From assembly GCA_902767775.1 (NCBI GenBank), contig CACXIP010000002.1, forward strand, positions 248,001 through 312,000: 64,000 nucleotides of DNA. The letters run 5' to 3'. The notes beneath the pieces were generated by a model, which saw only the letters and a list, made by a program, of their open reading frames with translations, was not told the origin of the DNA and made no database searches. This document shows positions 1 through 10,100 of the stretch, piece by piece. A program made the position numbers and the translations under genes. The stretch comes from an uncultured Prevotellaceae bacterium. Lineage in GTDB: Bacteria > Bacteroidota > Bacteroidia > Bacteroidales > Bacteroidaceae. Numbering within the stretch: position 1 is the first letter of the stretch; each line of letters starts with the position of its first letter.

Positions 1-1725
1 TTGTGAGAACTCTGCCAGACGGTCGCCAAGCACCTTCGATACCATCAGGTTGGTGCCCCAGCCGCTGCCGCCGGGTGAGTTGAGCCATTCGCGCTGCAGG
101 TCGCCGTCCCACCAACAGCCCTCGAACATCGAACCTGTGCGGGTCTGTCCGGTGCGTTCTCCCTTGCAGTCGTACACATAATCATCTACATAACTCAATA
201 TCTCGTAGCCTTTATGCGAGGCGTCTATGTCAAGACAGGTGCCGCGACCTACATCGTAGACACTGGGTAAGTACCATTCCTTGATGCGCTCTGCACTGCG
301 GGCATCGTAAAGCAGTTGGCCAAGCAGCGAACTCTGTTGTATGGCATAGACCTCCAGACCGGGACGGTCGGGGTCGATGTCGGAGAGTACGAAGCGGTCG
401 CCGTGACCGATGCCGGGGCTGGCAAACCATCCTGTGTGGGGATTCACCGAGTAGCCGCCCTGAATCATTTCGTCAGTGCCGTCGCCGTCGACATCTGCTA
501 CACGCAACTGATGGAACTCTGCAGGCCAAGGGGTCTTGTCGTTGCGGCTCCAGGTGTGGGAGTGATGCCAGTTTGTCGCTTTGCCGTTGCTCCAGTCGTA
601 GTCCCAAGTGAAGACATAATTGTGGTGGGTCTTGTTGTTGTCGCGGTCCAGACATTCCATCACCAGTGTGGGGTGGATGCCGTCAAGGTAGCAAATGGCG
701 AAATGGCCGTCCATGGCGGAGTAACCATCGCTCATGTAGTTGGGGCGCGAGGTGCGTGTGTAGTGGTCACTGCCGTCCGTGACCTCGTCGTATTTCAACT
801 CGCTGGCGGCAATTTCCTCTCCAGTCAGGCCGTCGATGACACTGATGTAAAACGGACGGTTGCGAACGGCCTGTGTGCGGTAGTCCACGATGCCGTCTCC
901 ATCGACGTCGGGCACATCGCTCCCCATGGCATATTTACCCCAGGTGTTGTTGGCCTTGTCCCAGAAGCGGGTACCGTCGCTGCTGCGCACCATCACCTCG
1001 CAGCGTCCGTCGCAGTTGATGTCCCATGCCACTACCATGTCGTTCTGACCACCGCAGATGTTCACGTTGGGTCCCATGTCCACCGTCCATAGCAGCTCGC
1101 CTGTGAAACGATAGGCCTGAATCTTGTGCGTGGTGGTGGCTGTGTTCTCTGTGTTCTCCGCATCATCCGAGACTCCGCTGGCAAAAAGGCGGTCCACAAC
1201 AACGGCATCATATTCTCCGTCGCCATCCGTGTCCATGGGCCAGCAGAATTTCGTGCGGTAGTCGTTGCGATGGATGACGGTGTTGTCGAAGTCGATGTTC
1301 AGCCACACGTTGGGCCAGGACTGGGCCTTGTAAAGGAAGGGCTTGCTCATGGCGCCTTCCACTCCGTCGGGACCGATGGCGGCGACGGCATACTCGGTAT
1401 TCGTTGTGAGCGACGCTGGCTTGTAGTTGGTCACCTTCAGAGGAGTGGTGTTCATCTTCGTGAATTCCGTTGCTCCTGCCGTGCGCTTGTACACGTTGTA
1501 GGTCGTGCCTTCCGGCTCCTGTGCCAACTTACGCCAAGAGATGAGGTAGCCTGTACCGCCCGTTGCGGTGACACTGCGGCCACCGGAACGATAGACGGCC
1601 ACCACGCCGCGGTCTAAAGGCTGCTGAAGCCGTTGCGACCATACGGAAAGATGACAAAAGAAGAGAAGCAGCATCATGGCGGTGCGCTGCAAACCTGACA
1701 AATTGGAAGATAAGATAGGTTTCAT
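1..1725 (-). CDS. Rhamnogalacturonan lyase, PL11 family (3' end missing)
   Basis: Secreted lyase expected to cleave the rhamnose-galacturonate backbone of RG-I pectin by beta-elimination. The frame stays open from an ATG at 1725-1723 to the window edge, about 575 codons, so the C-terminus is outside. A signal peptide (residues 1 to about 31, hydrophobic MMLLLFFCHL, ending near VWSQ) is followed by [11 protein letters not shown], an N-terminal beta-sandwich and then propeller-type repeats with DVDGDG, DINCDGR and DTDGDGEYD calcium-loop motifs, all typical of PL11. It resembles the second PL11 at 55953-57815 in plan but is not a close copy. A canonical promoter lies just upstream. Family call is firm; the exact substrate is inferred. 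Confidence 0.9.
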   Translation of the reverse strand, partial: MKPILSSNLSGLQRTAMMLLLFFCHLSVWSQRLQQPLDRGVVAVYRSGGRSVTATGGTGYLISWRKLAQEPEGTTYNVYKRTAGATEFTKMNTTPLKVTNYKPASLTTNTEYAVAAIGPDGVEGAMSKPFLYKAQSWPNVWLNIDFDNTVIHRNDYRTKFCWPMDTDGDGEYDAVVVDRLFASGVSDDAENTENTATTTHKIQAYRFTGELLWTVDMGPNVNICGGQNDMVVAWDINCDGRCEVMVRSSDGTRFWDKANNTWGKYAMGSDVPDVDGDGIVDYRTQAVRNRPFYISVIDGLTGEEIAASELKYDEVTDGSDHYTRTSRPNYMSDGYSAMDGHFAICYLDGIHPTLVMECLDRDNNKTHHNYVFTWDYDWSNGKATNWHHSHTWSRNDKTPWPAEFHQLRVADVDGDGTDEMIQGGYSVNPHTGWFASPGIGHGDRFVLSDIDPDRPGLEVYAIQQSSLLGQLLYDARSAERIKEWYLPSVYDVGRGTCLDIDASHKGYEILSYVDDYVYDCKGERTGQTRTGSMFEGCWWDGDLQREWLNSPGGSGWGTNLMVSKVLGDRLAEFSQ

Positions 1726-1751
1726 TTTTAAGTAGTTTGTTGATTCTTGCA

Positions 1752-1782
1752 CAAAAGTATAGAAAAACTTCGTATAAACAAA
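1752..1782 (-). promoter_or_regulatory. Promoter of the PL11 gene
   Basis: On the minus strand a -33 TTTG (1782-1779), a 19-nt spacer and a -7 TACTTTTG (1759-1752) match the Bacteroidales consensus TTTG-N19..21-TAnnTTTG. It lies 27 bases before the PL11 start codon. Confidence 0.7.
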
Positions 1783-1838
1783 GTTTACACCAAAACATAT
1801 TGTTAAAATCACGGCTATGTGAAATATCGCTGAATGGT

Positions 1839-4800
1839 TCAAAGGTGTGATGAACTGTTGAAATAGTCAAAACCTACGATGGTGTCTACGAAACGGTGGA
1901 CATAGTCACGGGAAGTGGTAGACCATTGGAAATCAAAGCGGTAAAGCACCTGTGTGGTGTAGTCGTTGTCGGATTCTATCCAGCGCATCTGGTGGGTGCT
2001 GCTCAGATTGTAGGCCATCAGTGGACGCAATAGGGTAACGAGGTCGGGATTCTCCATCATACGCCCCAACGCCTCTTGGAATTCTTCTGTCTCAACACGT
2101 CGCAATGTGATGCCGGCGGCTGCAAAACCGTTGAGGATGTCGGAAAGATACTGACGGTGGATGTTGTAGGGATGGAATACGGTGCACTCTTTGGGAGTCG
2201 TGGCCAACAACATGATGGCGCGTGATACCTCGTCGATGGGAGAGAACTCGAAGACTTGGCTGAGTGCCTCATAAGGTACCATGCCGATGATGACGTAGGC
2301 GCGGAGAAGTGCCAGGAAATTATTGGTGTTGAAGTTGATTTGGAACTCGCCGTCCTTTTGTCGGGCGGAGAGGTTGCCGACACGCATGATTTTCGCATCG
2401 AGACCATGATGGGCGATGGCTTCGAGCACAAGTTCCTCTGCCTTATACTTGGAATAGACATACTTGTTCTCGTCAATGTTCTGACCTAACCACAAATCCC
2501 GCTCCGTGAGTTTGACATCTGGTCCAGGCACTCCGTCAACACTCAGACCTGCAATGCTGGTGGTGGAGATATGGATGAGGCGGGAATGGGTTCGCAGACA
2601 GAAAGTTATCAGATGACGGACGCTCTCAATGTTGACCATCTCGATATCGTTGCCGGCAGAGAAGTGCTTCACATTGGCAACACAGTTGACAACGGTGAGT
2701 CCCTGACAGTCGACATGATCAAGGGCATCGGGTTGGGTGACTTCTGCGGCAAATACCGTCACACGCTCATCAATACGCTTGAAGGCTTCTGTCTTGCCGA
2801 AATAATAGAAGAACATGGTCTTGAGGCGGTGCATCGGGTCTTCGCCGTCTTTGCTGCGGAGCGGACAGAGAATGTGCCCGTCATAGTCGGTCAGCAACTC
2901 GTTGAGAATGTGCATGCCTAAGTAACCGGTGGCTCCCGTCAGCAGCACGTCGCCGAGGGGATGGCGGTCTCCGCTGCGGAAGACATTGAGGGTGTTCTTG
3001 CTGAGCAACACGGAGAAGCCGGAGACATCTTGGGCCCGGTTCAGCAACGATGACTTGTTTTCTGTTTCATGAGGGTCGTTCTCATGATTTTCCGACCGAT
3101 TGGCAACAAAGGCTGCCAATGCTCTTGGGGTCTTTTGGTTGAAAAGGTCGTTGAAGACAATCTGCACATCTTGCTTGCTGGCTTCTACAATGACTTTGAT
3201 GGCATTGAGGCTGGTGCCGCCTATCTCGAAGAAATCATCGAGGGCACCTACCTGCTCGATGCCAAGCACCTGGGAGAAAATACGGGCAAAGAGTTGCTCT
3301 GTCTCTCCTTCTGGAGCCACAAAGGCGATGCTGCGCTTCAACTCGGGCATGGGAAGCGCTTTGCGGTTGATTTTCCCATTGGGTGTCATAGGCATGGCAT
3401 CAAGGCGCATATAGGCATCGGGTACCATGTATTCGGCAAGAGATGATGAGGCAAGGGCGGCGCGGATGTCATCGTCATTGATGGCTACACCTGCTTCTCC
3501 TTCCGAGGATACTTCCGAAACGGTGTAATAGAGCACCAGATGTTCGTTGCCCATCACCTTGCGAACCTCAGCGGCTGCCTGTCGGATGCCTTCAATGTTG
3601 AGCGCCTTGCTTTCTATCTCACCTAATTCAATGCGGAAACCGCGCAGTTTCACCTGGGTGTCAATGCGTCCCATATACTCTATCTGACCTTCTTCGTTCC
3701 ACCGACAGAGGTCTCCGGTGTGGTACATGCGCACAGGGCGTCCCCAGCGGTCCTGCTTCACAAACGGACAGTCTACAAAAGACTTGGCTGTGCGTTCAGG
3801 CAACCGCCAATAGCCACGGCCTACCTGTACGCCGGCAAAGCACAACTCTCCAGCCACACCTTGAGGCACCAGATGCCCGGCCGTGTCTACAATGAAGTTC
3901 CAGTTGTTGGCCACGCTCTGGCCGATGGGAATGTTGGCTATGCGCTGTCCCGGCGGGATGCTGTAATACGAGGTGTCGTCGGTACACTCCGTAGGACCGT
4001 AGACGTTGATGATTTCAATGTGGTCGCTGTATACGCCGTCCATCTTTTCGCCACCACCTGTCGTGAAGCGGATGGGCAGGTCGTCAAAAGTGTTCAGCAG
4101 CAGACAGGTCATGGCGGTAGAGTAGCCGCCACCCGTAATCTGATGGTCAAACAGGAATTGCCTGATGGCATGGAGGTCTTTGCGTATCTCTGTGGGCATG
4201 ATATGGAACGAGCCGCCTAACGTGAGAACGGGATACATGTCTTCTATGTGGGCATCGAATGAGAACGAGCGGTGACCGCTGATGCGGTCGGCTGCGGTCA
4301 GTTGCTCCATGTCAATGACCACTGCGATGAAGTTGCGTAGACCTGCTTGGTGGAGTATGGCTCCTTTGGGCTTGCCGGTGGAGCCGGATGTGTAAATCAT
4401 GTATGCAAGACCGTCGGGCTTTGACAGGTCAATGGGGGCGGTGATGTCATGGGGGCAGTCCCGAGCAATCTCTGCCATGAAGTCGTCGATGAAAAATGTA
4501 CGGGCTTCGGCTGTGTCGAAATTGCCTTCCGACTGTTTGGCTGCCAACACGTCCTTCGAGGTGATGAGTACCTTAGTTTCTGAATTCTCGAGCATGTAAC
4601 TCAGACGCTCGTTGGGATATTCGAAATCGAGGGGAGTATAGGCGGCTCCCGCCTTGTGGATAGCCAACACCGACAATGGGAATTCCTTGGTGCGGTCGAG
4701 CATGACGCAGACAAAATCGTCGGGCTGCACACCGAAGTCGATGAGACGGTTGGCAAGCGCATTGGAATAGCTGTCCATCTCACTATAGGTCAACTGGCTG

Positions 4801-6218
4801 TCTTTGTCCACCACGGCTGGGGCATCAGGGGTGCGTCGCGCTTGTTCCGTAAAGAGGTTGGCAAATGTCTTGCTCAGGTCTACTTCAATGTCCTTGCCTG
4901 TGCCTATCTTGATGATGCGCTCTGCCTCATCGTCACTGACCATGCTGATGCTGTCAATCGATTCATCTGGCTGCGACATCATCTGCTCCATAGTGGTCTT
5001 GATGGCATCTGCCATCAGACGCATAGTCTTGCGGCTGTTCATGGCAAGGCTCGACTCCATGCGGATGTCGTAATACTCTCCATCAGAAGATGACTCGGCT
5101 ACTACACCTGCACCAACAATAAAAATGTGTGCGAGTAAATCATAAAAGACATCGCCGCGGTCTTGTTGTACAAACGGACAGTGTGTGTCTCCAAAGTGGT
5201 ATTCCTCCTCCCAGCCGGGCAAAGCGGTGAAATTGAACGAAATGCCGGGCTGTACACCTAAGTCGCGGCAGAAATGGGAGAAGGGGTAAGCCAACTGTGA
5301 TAGTGTAGACTTCATTTCCGAATGAACAGAGGCAATGTACTCGCGTACGGTCTGTTCCTTCTTGATTTCCATCATGAAGGGGATGGTGCGTACAAACATA
5401 CCATGGGCTTGGCGCACCCGTGGGTCGCGACGGCCGTGATAGATGGTGGTGTAGGCGACCTTCTCCTCTCGAAGCAGTCGGGCGAGCACGTAACTGAATG
5501 CTGCTTGGAATAGTTGATAGGGTGCGAAACCGTTCTCCTTGCACCAATCGTCTACCATCGTTCTGCTGATATAGGCTGACTCTTGCCCCATCTCGCCCAC
5601 AGGGTTCTCAGGACATGCCGAAAGCGTGGCCAAATCCACACCGGCATATTTTTCCTTCATCACTTCCTTTGCCCTTTGGTATTCATCATCACCCAAGCGG
5701 GAATACTCCTCTTCAGCTGCTTCGAGCATACCGTATTCTTGAATGGGCAACGGCTTTCCTTCGTATGCCAACGGTAAGTCACGCTGGGGGAATAGCGTCA
5801 GGTAACTCGTGCCGTCGGTCACCATGTGGTGGATGTCCACCAGTAGGTAGCTTTTTAGAGGTGTTGTCACCAGCTCTGTTCTTATCAGCGGCTCGTCACC
5901 CATGATGTCAAAGGGGCGGCAGAATCCGTGATGGGCATAGTCTTGAAAATCGGCTTCCGTCATCTCCCGGCGTACAAAGGCCAATGCTTTGTTGTCGTCT
6001 ACATACTGTCGGGGTTCGCCTTTTTCGTCAATCATGAAACGGATGCGCAGTTCCTTTCTTTCAGCAAAGATGGTTTGAATGGCGGATTCTAAGCGGTCGT
6101 GGTCAATGTCATCTGTCAGGGGGACGATGCAGGGGATGTTGTACTGCATCACCTGTGGAAATTTCAGACAGTCATAAAAAACTCCCAATTGTGACTGGAG
6201 CAAAGGGTAAAGCTTCAT
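1839..6218 (-). CDS. Single-module NRPS: condensation-adenylation-carrier-reductase
   Basis: One-module nonribosomal peptide synthetase of about 1459 residues that should activate one amino acid, possibly condense it with an acyl or aminoacyl donor, and release it reductively as an aldehyde or alcohol. Domains in order: condensation (about 20-430, HHMVTDG at 130-136), adenylation (about 450-960, YTSGSTGKPKG, NVYGPTE, GELCFAG, YHTGDL, NGKINRKAL), carrier (DDFFEIGGTSL, attachment Ser about 1003), terminal thioester reductase (GATGYLG about 1095, YVYSKYK). The start chosen is ATG 6218 (MKLYPLLQSQ), since the ATG 16 codons upstream sits on the putative promoter. Specificity pocket by eye: D235 A236 E239, T299 G301 V322 D330 D331, which suggests a polar or basic residue (inference). 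No phosphopantetheinyl transferase is visible nearby. Partner and product are unknown. Confidence 0.9.
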   Translation of the reverse strand: MKLYPLLQSQLGVFYDCLKFPQVMQYNIPCIVPLTDDIDHDRLESAIQTIFAERKELRIRFMIDEKGEPRQYVDDNKALAFVRREMTEADFQDYAHHGFCRPFDIMGDEPLIRTELVTTPLKSYLLVDIHHMVTDGTSYLTLFPQRDLPLAYEGKPLPIQEYGMLEAAEEEYSRLGDDEYQRAKEVMKEKYAGVDLATLSACPENPVGEMGQESAYISRTMVDDWCKENGFAPYQLFQAAFSYVLARLLREEKVAYTTIYHGRRDPRVRQAHGMFVRTIPFMMEIKKEQTVREYIASVHSEMKSTLSQLAYPFSHFCRDLGVQPGISFNFTALPGWEEEYHFGDTHCPFVQQDRGDVFYDLLAHIFIVGAGVVAESSSDGEYYDIRMESSLAMNSRKTMRLMADAIKTTMEQMMSQPDESIDSISMVSDDEAERIIKIGTGKDIEVDLSKTFANLFTEQARRTPDAPAVVDKDSQLTYSEMDSYSNALANRLIDFGVQPDDFVCVMLDRTKEFPLSVLAIHKAGAAYTPLDFEYPNERLSYMLENSETKVLITSKDVLAAKQSEGNFDTAEARTFFIDDFMAEIARDCPHDITAPIDLSKPDGLAYMIYTSGSTGKPKGAILHQAGLRNFIAVVIDMEQLTAADRISGHRSFSFDAHIEDMYPVLTLGGSFHIMPTEIRKDLHAIRQFLFDHQITGGGYSTAMTCLLLNTFDDLPIRFTTGGGEKMDGVYSDHIEIINVYGPTECTDDTSYYSIPPGQRIANIPIGQSVANNWNFIVDTAGHLVPQGVAGELCFAGVQVGRGYWRLPERTAKSFVDCPFVKQDRWGRPVRMYHTGDLCRWNEEGQIEYMGRIDTQVKLRGFRIELGEIESKALNIEGIRQAAAEVRKVMGNEHLVLYYTVSEVSSEGEAGVAINDDDIRAALASSSLAEYMVPDAYMRLDAMPMTPNGKINRKALPMPELKRSIAFVAPEGETEQLFARIFSQVLGIEQVGALDDFFEIGGTSLNAIKVIVEASKQDVQIVFNDLFNQKTPRALAAFVANRSENHENDPHETENKSSLLNRAQDVSGFSVLLSKNTLNVFRSGDRHPLGDVLLTGATGYLGMHILNELLTDYDGHILCPLRSKDGEDPMHRLKTMFFYYFGKTEAFKRIDERVTVFAAEVTQPDALDHVDCQGLTVVNCVANVKHFSAGNDIEMVNIESVRHLITFCLRTHSRLIHISTTSIAGLSVDGVPGPDVKLTERDLWLGQNIDENKYVYSKYKAEELVLEAIAHHGLDAKIMRVGNLSARQKDGEFQINFNTNNFLALLRAYVIIGMVPYEALSQVFEFSPIDEVSRAIMLLATTPKECTVFHPYNIHRQYLSDILNGFAAAGITLRRVETEEFQEALGRMMENPDLVTLLRPLMAYNLSSTHQMRWIESDNDYTTQVLYRFDFQWSTTSRDYVHRFVDTIVGFDYFNSSSHL

Positions 6219-6263
6219 ATCTAAATAATTATTGTAGTTTTGCTTTAGATTTCTTGTTCGTTG

Positions 6264-6271
6264 CAAATATA
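6264..6271 (-). promoter_or_regulatory. NRPS promoter -7 element
   Basis: Minus-strand TATATTTG matches TAnnTTTG about 46 bases before the chosen NRPS start. No clear -33 TTTG is seen at the usual distance. It faces away from the -7 element at 6325-6332, so the two genes are divergently transcribed. Confidence 0.5.
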
Positions 6272-6324
6272 CACAAAATTATTCAATTCATTATTCTTTT
6301 TTACTTTTTGAGCAAACTAATGAT

Positions 6325-6332
6325 TATCTTTG
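6325..6332 (+). promoter_or_regulatory. Promoter -7 element of the small gene at 6377
   Basis: TATCTTTG matches TAnnTTTG 45 bases ahead of the ATG at 6377. The nearest TTTG (6307-6310) is only 14 bases upstream, closer than usual. Confidence 0.5.
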
Positions 6333-6376
6333 CACAAAACTGCGAATTCTACAAAGGACGAGACAAACATCTTATT

Positions 6377-6685
6377 ATGACATTGCCCAGATTCATCATC
6401 ACCATGGATGGCCATTTGCGAATGGGAATGGTCAGCCAACACAAGGACTTGCTCAAGCCGGGTGAACAATGCATAGGAGGTGGATACTACTATATCGACT
6501 ACACGTCCAACCGTATCATCTTCGACCGCTCATCATACGACTTCGGAAGGCCGAAATGGCATCTGCTCGACAAACTTGTTGTTCCTGCGGCATACAAGGG
6601 AATGAGGATGGTCTACCAATATGATGACAACTATAGAGATGACTTCGATGTAACCGGAGAGCTGAATATAGAGTACGATGAATGA
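6377..6685 (+). CDS. Small conserved-looking protein of unknown function
   Basis: A 102-residue protein I cannot assign to a family. It starts MTLPRFIITMDGHLRMGMV and contains a GGGYYYID stretch, many aromatic and charged residues and an acidic end (ELNIEYDE). No signal peptide or membrane segment is visible, so it is probably cytoplasmic. I chose ATG 6377, downstream of a -7 promoter element; the longer open frame starting inside the NRPS region reads through that promoter and is AT-rich, so it is unlikely. It is divergent from the NRPS gene, but nothing in the sequence ties the two together functionally. Confidence 0.65.
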   Translation: MTLPRFIITMDGHLRMGMVSQHKDLLKPGEQCIGGGYYYIDYTSNRIIFDRSSYDFGRPKWHLLDKLVVPAAYKGMRMVYQYDDNYRDDFDVTGELNIEYDE

Positions 6686-6709
6686 TAGGACATATAAGTA
6701 TTTTTTTCT

Positions 6710-6717
6710 TACCTTTG
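6710..6717 (+). promoter_or_regulatory. Promoter -7 element before the lipoprotein gene
   Basis: TACCTTTG matches TAnnTTTG 20 bases before ATG 6737 and just after the preceding stop codon, suggesting the lipoprotein has its own start of transcription. No good -33 TTTG is present. Confidence 0.45.
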
Positions 6718-6736
6718 CAGCATTATAGCAATTGAT

Positions 6737-7147
6737 ATGATTAAGAACGCACCATTCGTTAGCAAAATGAAAAATCCTTTGTCAATGATTCCTGTCAGAC
6801 GCCTGTCTTTCATCATCTTTGGCGTAGGTTTTCTTATGATGTCATGCAGCCAACAACAGAAAAAGGATGACAGCCAGATGGAAATAGAAGCTGTGGAGGA
6901 ATATAGCACTACACCTTTGGATATCCAAACTGCTGACAGCATGAGAAGCGATACTGTGCCTCAGAACAACGGGGTAGGGGGTGCGTCTGCAAATCAACCT
7001 GTCACTGACGCATACGATGATGGCTATCTTGATGGAGAAGCCATGGCAGAAGAGGATAGGATGGCTGGTCATCCTGGTATGCAGGTGGGCATGGATGATG
7101 ACGATGATGACTATGAAGAGGGATACGATGATGGATATGATGAATAA
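6737..7147 (+). CDS. Acidic lipoprotein of unknown function
   Basis: A 136-residue protein with an N-terminal hydrophobic segment ending in a lipobox (FLMMSC), so it is probably a lipid-anchored envelope protein. The mature part is strongly acidic and low in complexity, with a DDGYLDGEAMAEED stretch and a C-terminus of aspartate, glutamate, tyrosine and glycine (DDDDDDYEEGYDDGYDE), which could bind cations. ATG 6767 (MKNPLSMIPVRR) is an alternative start giving a more usual signal length. The next gene begins 29 bases downstream and may be cotranscribed. Function not recognised. Confidence 0.7.
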   Translation: MIKNAPFVSKMKNPLSMIPVRRLSFIIFGVGFLMMSCSQQQKKDDSQMEIEAVEEYSTTPLDIQTADSMRSDTVPQNNGVGGASANQPVTDAYDDGYLDGEAMAEEDRMAGHPGMQVGMDDDDDDYEEGYDDGYDE

Positions 7148-7176
7148 AAACCGTTAATTGGCAATAGTATACTATT

Positions 7177-10100
7177 ATGGTAAAAGCTTGGAGAGAAATA
7201 GTGAGTATTCCGACCTACGAAATCGGAAAGGCAGAGAAAGCCCCAATGTTTCTGGAGAAAAGAGTATATCAAGGAAGCAGTGGCGTGGTCTACCCCTATC
7301 CGGTCATCGAGAAGATTGCGGATGAGAAAACCGACAAGGATTATCTGGCCATCTGGTTGGAGAACGAGTATATCAAGGTGATGGTGCTGCCCGAACTGGG
7401 CGGCCGTGTGCAGATGGCATACGACAAAATTGCCAAGCGGCACTTTGTGTACTACAATCATGTCGTCAAACCTGCTCTTGTGGGATTGGCTGGCCCGTGG
7501 ATTTCGGGTGGCATTGAGTTCAACTGGCCTCAGCATCACCGTCCGTCAACGTTCATGCCTGTTGATACCTGCATCGAGGAGAATGACGACGGGTCTGTAA
7601 GCGTTTGGGTGAGCGAGATGGAGAAGATGTTCCACCAAAAGGGAATGGCTGGGTTCACACTTCGTCCTGGCTGTGCCTACCTCGAAATCAAGGGAAGGCT
7701 CTACAACCGCACCGATATGCCGCAGACCTTCCTCTGGTGGGCAAATCCTGCCGTGGAGGTGAATGACGCTTACCAAAGTGTGTTCCCACCCGACATCAAT
7801 GCTGTCTTCGATCATGGCAAACGTGCCGTCTCTTCTTTTCCCATAGCCACCGGCACCTATTACAAGATGGACTACTCTGCCGGAGTGGATATTTCGAATT
7901 ATAAGAACATTTTTGTGCCGACAAGTTACATGGGTGTCAACTCGCGTTTCAATTTCGAGGGAGGCTATGAGAACGACACCCATTGCGGAATGCTGCACGT
8001 GGCATCACATCATTTCTCCCCAGGAAAAAAACAGTGGACCTGGGGCAACGGCGACTTCGGACGTGCCTGGGACCGGAATCTCACCGATGAGGTGACAGAT
8101 TCCCAATCTCAAGTATCAAACTTCAAATCTCAAATCCGAACCGGCTTCCGTCCATATATCGAACTCATGGCGGGGGTATATACCGAGAACCAACCTGACT
8201 TCAGTTGGCTGATGCCCTACGAGGAAAAGGTGTTTACTCAGTATTTCATGCCTTATCGTGAAATAGGTGTGGTGAAGGAGGCTTCCAAAGACTTGGTGTT
8301 CAATATCAATGACCTCACCTCCGACTCCTCTGCAAAAGAGGACAAAAAGAGCGTTGAGTTTAAAGTGTTTGCTACGTCAAAACAAGATGTCTGCATCATA
8401 CTCCGACATGACGACGGCGAGGTATATTACAGGAAGGAGACAACGCTCTCTCCCGAGAATGTACTAATAGAGACCGTCGATGTGAAGGATGCAAAATTCA
8501 GTCAACTCACATTCGAGATTGTCAAAAACTTCGTCTATGGGGAGCGCACCGTACTTAGATGGCATGCTGAGGACGATGAGATACGCCCCATCCCAGATAG
8601 TGCTGAGGCGGCATTGGTGCCTGAGCAGGTGAAGACCAACGAACAGCTTTACCTCACAGGACTGCACCTGGAGCAGTATCGCCATGCCACTTGGAACCCG
8701 GTGGATTACTACGAGGAAGGCTTGCGGCGTGACCCCAATGACATACGATGCCTGAATGCTCTCGGATTGTGGTACATCCGTAAAGGACGGTTCTCTCGTG
8801 CCGAGGAATATCTGCGCAGGGCAGTCAAGCTCATCACCAAACGAAATCCCAACCCCTATGATGGCGAACCTATCTACAACTTGGCTCTTGCCCTCAAATA
8901 TCAGGGAAAGGCGGATGAGGCTTATGAGTGGTTCTGGAAGTCCACCTGGAACAAGGCTTGGGCGGATGCGGGCTATTTCGAAGCTGCCAAGATAAGCGTG
9001 ATGCAGCGGCGCTATGAAGAGGCGCTCGATGAAATCGACCGCTGCCTGAACAACAACTGGCATAACCACAAGGCTCGCGCACTGAAGGCAGCCATCCTTC
9101 GGAAGTTGGATAACAAAGACGAGGCGTTGGCGCTGATAGAGGAGTCTCTCAACTTCGACCTCTTCAATTATGGATGCCGTTTTGAGAAATTTCTGTTGAC
9201 ACACGATAAGGCTGTTCTCGACGAAATGACCATAATGCTTCGCCGCTCATCACAAAACTACGATGAGGTGGCTCTCGACTATTGCGCAGCAGGACTTTAC
9301 GATGAGGCGTGCGCACTGTGGAATATCGCCATTGAGGAAGGTGCCGACTCTCCCATGACCTATTATTACGTAGGATGGTTGATGATGCGACAGGGTGATG
9401 CTGTGGAGGCTAATGCGTGGTTTGAACTCGCTGAGAAACAGGCTCCTGACTATTGCTTCCCCAACCGTCTGGAGGATGTGCAGGCGCTCAACCTTGCCAT
9501 CACGATGAATCCCGATGGTGCCCGTGCTCCTTACTACCTCGGCTGCCTCTACTATGCCGCTCGTCAGTATGACCTCGCCATTGAGAAATGGGAATTTTCC
9601 GCAAGGCTCGACCCGTCTTTCCCTACGGTATGGCGTAACCTCGCACTCGGCAGATTCAATAAGCAGAACCGTCAGCAGGAGGCGCTTGAATATATGGAGC
9701 GTGCCTTCCATCTCAATGAGGATGATGAGCGTGTGCTCATGGAACTTGACCAACTTTACAAACGGATGCACCGTCCTCATCAGGAGCGTCTTGCCTTCCT
9801 ACAGCAGCATTCCGAACTTATCGGGCGGCGCGATGACCTCGTGCTGGAGGAGATTACCTTGCTCAACCAGACTGGACACTACGAGGAGGCGATGCGGAAA
9901 CTCGATGCCCATATATTCCATCCCTGGGAGGGTGGAGAAGGTAAGGTGCCTGCACAGTATCAGGTCTGTAGGGTGGAACTGGCAAAGCAGGCCATTCTTG
10001 CAGGGAAGGCGGCGAATGGTCAGGCGGCAGCTGAGGAATACAACAAAGCCGTCAGCCTGCTCAGCGAGTGTCTTACCTACCCACATCATCTTGGCGAAGG

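Noticed and set aside
316-1092. Open frame of 258 codons on the plus strand
   Set aside because: It lies opposite the PL11 gene, whose frame runs unbroken from 1725 to the window edge with a signal peptide and family motifs.
1529-1870. Open frame across the PL11 start on the minus strand
   Set aside because: It reads through the promoter at 1752-1782 in another frame and matches no family; the in-frame PL11 start at 1725 explains the region.
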